Positions 51,516 through 58,655 of a stretch of DNA of 64,000 bases are shown in pieces (position 1 is the stretch's first letter; each line of letters starts with the position of its first letter). Both the position numbers and the translations under genes were made by a program. The stretch covers positions 817,168-881,167 of the forward strand of contig CALOCQ010000008.1 in NCBI GenBank assembly GCA_942491885.1, in the 5' to 3' direction. Under the pieces are notes generated by a model, which was not told the DNA's origin, ran no database searches, and saw only the letters and a program-made list of their open reading frames with translations. The stretch is from CALBPI01 sp942491885 (GTDB lineage: Bacteria; Pseudomonadota; Gammaproteobacteria; Steroidobacterales; Woeseiaceae).

Positions 51516-51924
51516 GGTTTTCCTCCGCGGCGGCAAAGAATGGTATCGGTATGATGCTTGGTCCACCGGCAGACCACCGTCACCGGCAACGCTCGAATCG
51601 GGGACGGCGTTGACCCGCGCTTCCCGGAGCTGGTCAGGGTTCTATTGAGTGGCGCACTAACTTTGTTTAGACGCCCATTGCCTGTTCCGCAAGAGTTGGC
51701 AGCGAGATCGACTACCGCAGCTCGAATGGCGCCGAAGTTACCCCAACAGCGGAGCGTCTCGCTATGCATTTTTCGCAAGACGACGCCTAGCGCGTTGTTA
51801 AAGGCCGAAAACCGACGCGAAGGTGGCCGATCCTAGCTTTACCTATGCACAAGCGAGCGCATGCGTTCGCGACTAGGATCCGAGGCCGTCGATCCCAAAC
51901 GATCCTGCAAGCATCTGGTCCGCG
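51516..51924. other. Intergenic stretch upstream of DUF3300
   Basis: 409 bases with no gene I can support. It separates the DUF3300 gene from the SCO gene; both are on the minus strand. Confidence 0.5.
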
Positions 51925-52581
51925 CTAATCAGAGGACGGAAGGCTCCCTTCCTGCAGCAGATCCTCGATGGCATCGACCAGCGCGTCGGTGGGCAGACCA
52001 TGGGGCAACATGCGCGCGAGTTCTCCGTTACGGTCGAGCAGATAAAGGCTCGCGCTATGGTCGAGGGTGTAGTAGTCGGCGTCGGCGGTCTGGACGCGGG
52101 CGTAGCGTACCCGGTAGTGATCGGCGATCTGTCGCAGGGTTTCGGGGCTACCAGTGAGCCCGATCAGCCGCGGATTGAACCAGGTCACGTACTCGCTCAG
52201 ACGCTCGGGCGTGTCGCGCTCCGGGTCGAGTGAGATGAACACCGGTTGCACCCGGGCCGCGTCAGCGCCGAGTTGCTTCATGGCGGCGTTGATGGTGGCC
52301 AGCGTCGTCGGACAGATATCCGGACAGAAGGTATAGCCGAACGACAGCAGCACGATCTGCCCCCTCACCGATTGCGTCGACCAGGGCTCGCCGTTCTGGT
52401 CGGTCAGCTCGAAATCCCCGCCCGCCGGTGCCGCCAGGCTCATTGTCGAGAGCCAGGCAAGCGCGAGGCCCAGCACCAGATCCATTCTCAGGCCCACTGC
52501 CAGTCTGGCGCCCAGTCTGGCTGCCAGCCTCGGGCCCAGTTTGACCCCATGTCGCTGTCCGGTTCGAAAAACGTCTTGCAT
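51925..52581 (-). CDS. SCO1/SenC copper chaperone
   Basis: A 218-residue membrane-anchored periplasmic protein that delivers copper to respiratory or other cuproenzymes. The copper site CxxxC is in SFGYTFCPDICPTTLATIN, and the conserved His is in TADADYYTLDHSASLYLLD. PVFISLDPERDTPERLSEYV completes the thioredoxin-like fold. The N-terminus contains repeated LAARLGARLAVG and may be too long; an ATG 32 codons later (MDLVLGLALAW) gives a normal signal anchor. It is divergent from mtoX, 608 bp away, and is a second SCO besides the one in the fusion protein. Confidence 0.9.
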   Translation of the reverse strand: MQDVFRTGQRHGVKLGPRLAARLGARLAVGLRMDLVLGLALAWLSTMSLAAPAGGDFELTDQNGEPWSTQSVRGQIVLLSFGYTFCPDICPTTLATINAAMKQLGADAARVQPVFISLDPERDTPERLSEYVTWFNPRLIGLTGSPETLRQIADHYRVRYARVQTADADYYTLDHSASLYLLDRNGELARMLPHGLPTDALVDAIEDLLQEGSLPSSD

Positions 52582-53189
52582 GCCTTGATGATCCTGCCCG
52601 CGAATTTAATCAGCAGGAGAAGCATGGGGCGTTCCAGGTCTTCGTCCGCGCTAGAGGCCGAGCGCGTCATCGCCGCAAAGTTGTCTGGGAGCGCGATGAT
52701 CGCGTGATGGGCCTGAACGCGTGTCGGTGAATTCAGCCATTGCTGGCGGCGCCGTTGTCGCTGTGCCGTGACAGTCTGTTAACCAGGCGCTGGCGGTTGC
52801 GGCACTGCAGCTGAAAGCAAACGCTCACTGTTGCCTTGAGCAGATTCGCTTCTGTGCCCCGCGGTGAATTGGCATCGCCGTTGCTTGAACCACTTGCATT
52901 ACTTGCGTGGGCAATCGGAGCAGTCCGATACCCGACCTCTTGGGTATTTTGTCGTCTGGGTTCTGCTGGAAGCACCCTGCGTTCGGCACCGCAGAGCGGC
53001 CAAGCAATCGCGGAGTCGCGACGTTGTCGGCTGCTGGGGTTGCCAGCGAGACGCCCTCCCGAATCCGCCGCAGGTGGAACCACGTATTGGCGAATGCAGA
53101 GCGTTTCTTTAGCCTCGTAGGGAATCACGCGTTCACCGTTAGCCCGGCGCGAGCGATTTCACCACCACCACTGACCTAGGGGAGATTCC
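52582..53189. promoter_or_regulatory. 608-bp intergenic region between SCO and mtoX
   Basis: No gene is convincing here. Near the mtoX end it holds the palindromic block at 53071-53112 and a ribosome site (AGGGGAG) 8 bases before the mtoX ATG. The rest is GC-rich with no motif I can name. Confidence 0.5.
53071..53112 (+). promoter_or_regulatory. Palindromic operator block upstream of mtoX (copy A)
   Basis: The core AGGTGGAACCACGT at 53072-53085 is an inverted repeat with one mismatch. Downstream of it are ATTGGCGAA and TTTCTTTAG. The 42-base block matches 61387-61428 at 35 of 42 positions. The block ends 77 bases before the mtoX start. I infer a site for the FixJ-type regulator encoded at 60635. 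Confidence 0.65.
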
Positions 53190-54572
53190 ATGACGAACCT
53201 GTTCAAACTCGACCAACTCTGGCGCGGTTGTGCGCCCGCTCTCGCGCTGGCAGGCGCTACCCTGGCGGCCGGCGCGATGCTGCCCGCGAACACGCTCGCC
53301 GACGAGACCTGCATGTCGCCCTACATGGCGAAGATCGTCGGCCAAGAAGACTTCGTCTACGTCTGGACCCTGGGTGTTGAGGGTGTTGGTGACGGACAGG
53401 ACAAGCTCGTGACCATCGATGTCAATCCAAGCTCCGAGACCTACGGCCAGGTCATTCACAGCCTTTCCGTCGGCGGCCGCAACGAGGCCCATCACTCGGG
53501 TCTGACCGACGACCGTAACTACCTGTGGGCCGGCGGCCTGGACACGAACAAGGTGTTCATCTTCGACGTACACAGCGACCCGGCGAAGCCGACGCTTCAC
53601 AAGGTCATTACCGATTTCACCGCCAAGAGCGGCGGCGTGGTCGGGCCGCATACGACCTACGCGCTGCCGGGACGCATGATGATCACCGGGTTGTCGAATA
53701 ATAAGGACAACGGCGGGCGGACGGCGTTGGTGGAATACACCAACGACGGCGAGTATATCGAGACCTATTGGATGCCCACCGACGATGATCTGCGCGGCGC
53801 CGAGAAGTCCGGGCAGTTCGCTGACGGCTACGGCTACGACATACGGGCGCTGCCGCGGCGCAATGTTATGCTGACCTCGTCGTTTACCGGCTGGTCCAAC
53901 TACATGATGGACTTCGGCAAGATGTTGCAGGACGAAGAGGCCATGAAGCGCTTCGGCAACACGGTCGTCGTCTGGGACCTGCACACGCGCAAGCCCATCA
54001 AGGTACTCGACGTGCCCGGTGCACCTTTGGAAGTCCGTTTTGCCTGGGGTTCCGATCACAACTACGCCTTTACCACCACCGCGCTGACCTCCAAGATCTG
54101 GCTCATCTATGAAGACGAGCAGGGCGAGTGGCAGGCTAAGGCCGTGGCGGACATCGGTGATCCGTCGCAGATACCGCTGCCGGTGGACATCTCCATCAGC
54201 TCCAACGACAAGCATCTGTGGGTGAACACCTTTATGGACGGCAAGACCCGTCTGTTCGACATCTCTGACCCCTTCAACCCGAAGCAGGTCTACGAGAAGC
54301 AGATCGGCGCACAGGTCAACATGGCCTCGTCGGCCTGGAGCGGCGAACGCGTCTACTACACCTCGTCGCTGCTCGGTAACTGGGACAAGAAGGGCGAGGA
54401 CGACGAGCAGTATTTCAAGGCGTACAACTTCGACGGCGAGAAGCTGACCGAGCAGTTTGCCATCGACTTCTACGAGCAGAAGCTCGGTCGTGCGCACCAG
54501 ATGCGCTTTGGCGCCTATGCCCTCTATGGCATGAAGCGCCCGGAGACGCGCTACGCGACCACGGTCGACTGA
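53190..54572 (+). CDS. mtoX: Methanethiol oxidase (SBP56 family), exported
   Basis: A 460-residue selenium-binding-protein-56 family enzyme. MtoX oxidises methanethiol with oxygen to formaldehyde, hydrogen sulfide and hydrogen peroxide; the Hyphomicrobium enzyme is periplasmic and copper-dependent. A signal peptide (ALALAGATLAAGAMLPANTLA) precedes ETCMSPYMAK. Conserved pieces are NEAHHSGLTDDRNYLWAG (His 101-102), LHKVITDF, VVGPHTTYALPG, PLEVRFAWGSDHN, ISISSNDKHLWVN and GRAHQMRFGAYALYG. The neighbouring SCO and MauG functions are those reported next to mtoX in other bacteria, which supports this over another SBP56 role. Ribosome site AGGGGAG; terminator follows. Confidence 0.88.
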   Translation: MTNLFKLDQLWRGCAPALALAGATLAAGAMLPANTLADETCMSPYMAKIVGQEDFVYVWTLGVEGVGDGQDKLVTIDVNPSSETYGQVIHSLSVGGRNEAHHSGLTDDRNYLWAGGLDTNKVFIFDVHSDPAKPTLHKVITDFTAKSGGVVGPHTTYALPGRMMITGLSNNKDNGGRTALVEYTNDGEYIETYWMPTDDDLRGAEKSGQFADGYGYDIRALPRRNVMLTSSFTGWSNYMMDFGKMLQDEEAMKRFGNTVVVWDLHTRKPIKVLDVPGAPLEVRFAWGSDHNYAFTTTALTSKIWLIYEDEQGEWQAKAVADIGDPSQIPLPVDISISSNDKHLWVNTFMDGKTRLFDISDPFNPKQVYEKQIGAQVNMASSAWSGERVYYTSSLLGNWDKKGEDDEQYFKAYNFDGEKLTEQFAIDFYEQKLGRAHQMRFGAYALYGMKRPETRYATTVD

Positions 54573-54601
54573 TCGCGCCGTTCCGCTAGGCGCAACAACA
54601 A

Positions 54602-54627
54602 GCCGGCACGGATGCCGGACTTTTCTT
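54602..54627 (+). terminator. Terminator after mtoX
   Basis: CCGGCA-CGGA-TGCCGG with a T-rich tail (ACTTTTCTT) lies 30 bases after the mtoX stop. It suggests that mtoX is mostly transcribed alone. Confidence 0.7.
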
Positions 54628-54872
54628 GTGGGAGCGGCGTGCAGCCGCGATCGGACTGCGCAGAGATCCGCTGTCGTAGCCATCGCGATTGCAAATCGCT
54701 CCCACGGACGTGTGAGAGCGGCTTGCAGCCGCGATCGGGCTGTGCAGAGTCTGCTGTCGTAGCCATCGCGATTGCAAATCGCTCCCACGTGCTTGTGGGA
54801 GCGGCTTGCAGCCGCGATTGGGCCGCGCAGAAATCCGCTGTCGTAGCCATCGCGATTGCAAATCGCTCCCAC
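54628..54872. repeat. Three tandem REP-like palindromic units
   Basis: Three copies, at 54628-54705, 54712-54788 and 54795-54872 (77-78 bases each, 6-base spacers). Each opens with GTGGGAGCGGCTTGCAGCC or close to it and ends GCAAATCGCTCCCAC, so each can fold on itself. They resemble the REP elements of gammaproteobacteria and lie between mtoX and the SCO-MauG gene. No REP-type transposase is visible in the window. Confidence 0.85.
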
Positions 54873-54948
54873 GCGCTTGACGGTCAGCTCACTTTCTAAA
54901 AATTTAGCCGTCGGCCCGGAGTCCTGTTTGTTTCACGGTTTGATCGCA

Positions 54949-56892
54949 ATGCAAGGTTTTGACAAACGGCTGGCCATGCGAGGCATCGCAATGACGCTTG
55001 CGCTCAACGCGTCGGTCGAGGGCGCCACGGGCGAGACCGAAATTCTGGCGCCCTTCTACACCGGCTCAGAGTACGAGCCCCCGGCGGTCGGCAGTTATCG
55101 GCTCCCGCCCCTCGGCGAGGCGGCCGACGGCGCCGTGCTCACGGCCGATGGCAGTGCTCAGCGCCTGCACGATCTGTTCGACGGCAAGGCGGTGCTGTTG
55201 AGCTTCATCTACAGCAGTTGCAGCGATGTCAACGGCTGTCCGCTGGCCACCGCGGTGATGTATCAAGTACAGCGACAGATCGCCGACGACCCGGCGCTGC
55301 GCGAGCGGTTTCAGATGATCAGCCTGAGCTTCGATCCGGTTTACGACACCCCGGAGGTCATGTCGCTCTATGGCAAGGGCCTCGGCAGCGACAACTGGAA
55401 ATTCCTGACGACGGCGTCGGAGCAGGAACTCGCGCCGATTCTCGACGCCTACGGGCAGACCATCATCCGCGACCTGGACGAACAGGGCGAGCCGCGGCCG
55501 AGCCTGTCGCACATCCTGCGGGTGTTCCTAATCGACCCCGCCAAGCAGATCCGCAACATCTACAGCGTGTCGTTCCTGTATCCGGAGTTGATCGTCAACG
55601 ACGCCAAGACTGCGTTGGCGGAATTTCCTGCCGCCGATACAGCCGTGGCTCAAGTCACTGAGCAGCCGGCCTTATCGAGCGCCGGTGACTACAAGGGTGG
55701 CTACGACAGCGGCGCCTACCGTACCCGTAGCCGATCGGTCACGGCGCGCAGCGGCGAGCCCGCGGACCTGGTCGCCCTCGCCACGACGCCGCAACTCGGA
55801 CTGCCGCCCCTGCCGGTGCCGGCGGAGAACGCGCTCACGCCTGAGCGTGTCGAACTCGGGCGTAAGCTCTTCTTCGACCGACGCCTGTCGCTGAACGACA
55901 CCTTTTCCTGCGCCATGTGCCACATACCGGAGCAGGGCTTTACCAGCAATGAAATGGCGACCGCGGTGGGTTTCGAAGGCCGCAGCGTGCGTCGCAACAC
56001 TCCTAGCCTTTACAACGTGGCCTATCTGCGCCGACTGTTCCACGATGGCCGCGAGGACGCGCTGGAGCAGCAGGTCTGGGGCCCGCTGCTGGCGCGCAAC
56101 GAGATGGCCAACCCGTCGGTGGGCGCGGTGCTGAGAAAGTTGCGCCAGATGCCCGACTACGCCGGACGCTTCGAGGCAGTCTTCGATGGCCGCGGCCCGG
56201 GGATGGAAACGCTCGGCCAGGCCTTGGCAGCCTATCAACGCACGCTCGTGTCGGGCAATTCGCCCTTCGATCGTTGGCACTTCGGCGGCGACGAGACCGC
56301 GCTGGATGCATCCGCCAAGCGCGGCTATGCGCTGTTCGCCGGTAAGGCTGGCTGTGTGAGTTGCCACAGCGTCGGCCAGGAGCAGGCCCTGTTCACCGAT
56401 CAGCAATTGCACAACACCGGCCTGGGCTATCACAACTCCATGGGTATTCGCGCGCCAAAGAAGCGGGTTACCCTCGCCCCCGGCGTCTTCGTCGACGTGG
56501 ACTGGGACATCATCGAAGACGTCGGCGAGCCGCCGCCGGCGGACCTCGGTCTATACGAGATCACCCAAGACCCGAACGACCGCTGGAAGTATCGCACCCC
56601 GAGTCTGCGCAACGTGGCGCTGAGCGCGCCCTACATGCACGACGGCTCGCTTGGGACCTTGGAGGACGTGGTGCGCTTTTACGACCGCGGCGGCGTGCCG
56701 AATCCACTGCTCGATCCGCGTCTGCGTCCGCTGGGTCTCAGCGATCGGGAGGTCGACGACCTGGTCGCCTTTCTACGATCCTTGACCGGCAGCAACGTCG
56801 ACACCCTGGTCAGTGATGCGTTCGCCGCGCCGGTGGGTGATATCACCGGTGCCGATCCCAACTGGGCGCATGAGAATCGTTTGGAGTATTGA
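54949..56892 (+). CDS. Fusion of SCO copper chaperone and MauG/cytochrome c peroxidase
   Basis: About 647 residues. The first 240 form a SCO-type thioredoxin fold: LLSFIYSSCSDVNGCPLATA (Cys 91 and 97, a C-x5-C instead of the usual CxxxC), MISLSFDPVYDTPEVM and PSLSHILRVFLID (His 188). After a linker of about 60 residues, a di-haem peroxidase/MauG domain begins at VELGRKLFFDRRLSLND, with haem sites CAMCH (321-325) and CVSCH (469-473), plus RRNTPSLYNVAY and APYMHDGSLGTLEDVV. Where mtoX has been described, SCO and mauG are separate genes beside it; here both are in one protein. Copper loading and oxidative cofactor maturation of MtoX are the likely roles. Start at 54949 is tentative, as no clear ribosome site is seen. 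Confidence 0.88.
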   Translation: MQGFDKRLAMRGIAMTLALNASVEGATGETEILAPFYTGSEYEPPAVGSYRLPPLGEAADGAVLTADGSAQRLHDLFDGKAVLLSFIYSSCSDVNGCPLATAVMYQVQRQIADDPALRERFQMISLSFDPVYDTPEVMSLYGKGLGSDNWKFLTTASEQELAPILDAYGQTIIRDLDEQGEPRPSLSHILRVFLIDPAKQIRNIYSVSFLYPELIVNDAKTALAEFPAADTAVAQVTEQPALSSAGDYKGGYDSGAYRTRSRSVTARSGEPADLVALATTPQLGLPPLPVPAENALTPERVELGRKLFFDRRLSLNDTFSCAMCHIPEQGFTSNEMATAVGFEGRSVRRNTPSLYNVAYLRRLFHDGREDALEQQVWGPLLARNEMANPSVGAVLRKLRQMPDYAGRFEAVFDGRGPGMETLGQALAAYQRTLVSGNSPFDRWHFGGDETALDASAKRGYALFAGKAGCVSCHSVGQEQALFTDQQLHNTGLGYHNSMGIRAPKKRVTLAPGVFVDVDWDIIEDVGEPPPADLGLYEITQDPNDRWKYRTPSLRNVALSAPYMHDGSLGTLEDVVRFYDRGGVPNPLLDPRLRPLGLSDREVDDLVAFLRSLTGSNVDTLVSDAFAAPVGDITGADPNWAHENRLEY

Positions 56893-57085
56893 TTTTAGAG
56901 TGGCTAGGGCCTAGGGACGACTGGCGAGGAATTGACGCCGAGCGCCACAGGCCGAGGGCCGCTTTATGACACGATTGCGCATTTTCGGCCCTCAGTTCTC
57001 CGCCCTGTCCCGCTTTCCGGGATCGAGCTTGGACTAAGAGAGGCTTCCCATGCCTCTCGGTCAGTGTAACGAGGAGTTACCCAAA

Positions 57086-57454
57086 ATGGCGACACAAGAA
57101 AAGGTCTATTCGGAGGCGGAGATTACCGAGCGTCTCGCGACTGAATTGCCCCATTGGTACCTGGAGAACGGCTGGATTCGGCGCAAGTACAAGACCAGCG
57201 GTTGGAAGAGCACCTTGATGGTGGTGAATACCGTTGGGCACCTGGCGGAGGCGGCCTGGCACCACCCAGACCTCACCCTGTCCTATGCTTTCGTCATCGT
57301 CAAGCTGACGACGCATTCGGCCAAGGGCGTGACGGACAAGGATTTCGAGTTGGCGCGCAAGATCGAGGAGGTGGTTCAGTGGCGCCCTGGCGCGGACAGT
57401 GCGCTGGAGGGGACGCCGGATGATCAACGCTTCAAATATCTGAAATACGATTGA
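57086..57454 (+). CDS. Pterin-4a-carbinolamine dehydratase-like protein
   Basis: A 122-residue protein from the ATG at 57086, with GAGGAG 9 bases upstream. The family core is present: WKSTLMVVNTVGHLAEAAWH, then HHPDLTLSYAFVIVKLTTHS and GVTDKDFELARKIEE. Classic members dehydrate 4a-hydroxytetrahydropterin formed by aromatic amino-acid hydroxylases; no such hydroxylase is here. The HHPD and TTHS histidines are kept, so activity is plausible. Its stop overlaps the next gene. A 7-bp hairpin (GAGAGGC/GCCTCTC, 57038-57058) lies in the leader. Confidence 0.82.
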   Translation: MATQEKVYSEAEITERLATELPHWYLENGWIRRKYKTSGWKSTLMVVNTVGHLAEAAWHHPDLTLSYAFVIVKLTTHSAKGVTDKDFELARKIEEVVQWRPGADSALEGTPDDQRFKYLKYD

Positions 57455-58650
57455 CCTTGCAGATCATGACAGTACCCGATAGCGGCGCCTACCCCTTTGA
57501 CTTGGAGGCCGTTCTCGAGACGGTCCAAGAAATTGCCAAGACCCTGGTCGCCGATCGGGCCGCCGACGTCGATCAGCTGGTGCTCTGGCCGGAACAGGGC
57601 ATCCGAGCCCTGCAACAGGCCGGCCTGGCGGGCATGACGGTCCCGCGCGAATTCGGCGGGCTAGGGCATGGCTCTTTCGCCGTGGCGCAGACCTGCGAGA
57701 TCCTGGGCCAGGAGTGCGCGTCGACGGCGATGTGCTTCGGCATGCATCTTGTCGGCTCGGCGGTACTGTCTGCCAAGGCGACGCCGGATCAGCAGGCCCG
57801 CTATCTGCAGCCGATCATCGAAGGCCGGCACCTGACCACGCTGTCCCTCAGCGAGTCGGGTACCGGGTCGCAGTTCTACATACCGCGCACGCGCCTGGAC
57901 GCCATCTCGCCAGATCTTTACCGGGTCAATGGAGCAAAGACCTTTGTCACCAATGGCGGACACGCCGATTCCTACGTGGTGTCAACGGTGGCGGCCGATC
58001 CGGACGGCCCATTGGGTCAGTTCTCCTGCGTCGTCATTCCGGGCAACGCGGAGGGGCTGCGCTGGGGGCCGGCCTGGACCGGACTCGGCATGCGCGGCAA
58101 CTCGTCGCTGAGCTTGGAAATCAAGGACCTGGTGGTACCCAAGACCGACTTGCTCGGCGAAGAAGGCGACCAGATCTGGTACGTCTTCAACGTCGTTTGC
58201 CCGATCTTTCTGATGGCGATGACAGGCACCTACCTGGGTATTGCCGGCGCGGCCCTGGAAGAGGCCAGAAATCATCTCCTCAGGCGGGACTACGCCGACA
58301 CCGGTGCCAGTCTGAGCGAGATGCCCATCGCTCAGCATCGTCTCGGCTGTCTCTGGGGCATGCTCGAGCGCACCCGCCGTCTGTGCTACCACGCGGCCTC
58401 TAGTTTCGACGGCGGCGATCCGGACGCATTGCCGGCGGTGTTCACCGCCAAGGCCGAAGTCGCCGACTGCGCGGTCAGCATCGTCAACGAGGTCATGACC
58501 TTGTGCGGAGGGATTGGCTATCGTGGTGGCTCCAAACTGCACCGCTTGCTGCGCGACGCGCGTGCGGCCCATGTGATGGCGCCTACCACGGATGTGTTGC
58601 GACTATGGACTGGACGCGCGCTCCTCGGCAAGCCGATCCTCGGCAACTGA
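57451..58650 (+). CDS. Acyl-CoA dehydrogenase-fold flavoprotein lacking the usual catalytic Glu
   Basis: A 394-399 residue protein: TTG start at 57451 overlapping the upstream stop, or ATG at 57466. The fold signatures are PREFGGLGHGSFAVAQTCEI, TLSLSESGTGSQFYI, GAKTFVTNGGHADSYVVSTV and MTLCGGIGYRGGSKLHRLLR. The C-terminal segment reads RDARAAHVMAPTTDVLRLWT, with no EGT at the place where most acyl-CoA dehydrogenases carry their base. This resembles group D flavin monooxygenases and other non-dehydrogenase relatives. A role in oxidising a sulfur compound or thioester is possible but unproven. It lies in an operon with a histidine kinase. Confidence 0.8.
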   Translation: MTLQIMTVPDSGAYPFDLEAVLETVQEIAKTLVADRAADVDQLVLWPEQGIRALQQAGLAGMTVPREFGGLGHGSFAVAQTCEILGQECASTAMCFGMHLVGSAVLSAKATPDQQARYLQPIIEGRHLTTLSLSESGTGSQFYIPRTRLDAISPDLYRVNGAKTFVTNGGHADSYVVSTVAADPDGPLGQFSCVVIPGNAEGLRWGPAWTGLGMRGNSSLSLEIKDLVVPKTDLLGEEGDQIWYVFNVVCPIFLMAMTGTYLGIAGAALEEARNHLLRRDYADTGASLSEMPIAQHRLGCLWGMLERTRRLCYHAASSFDGGDPDALPAVFTAKAEVADCAVSIVNEVMTLCGGIGYRGGSKLHRLLRDARAAHVMAPTTDVLRLWTGRALLGKPILGN

Positions 58651-58655
58651 GTTCC

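Noticed and set aside
52733..53128. Open frames upstream of mtoX as small genes
   Set aside because: No motif or ribosome site, and they cross the palindromic operator block.
54856..54948. Upstream start for the SCO-MauG gene
   Set aside because: It would begin inside the third REP-like unit and add a segment unlike a signal peptide.
57038..57058. Hairpin before the pterin-dehydratase-like gene as a terminator
   Set aside because: There is no T-run after it; it may be a leader structure only.
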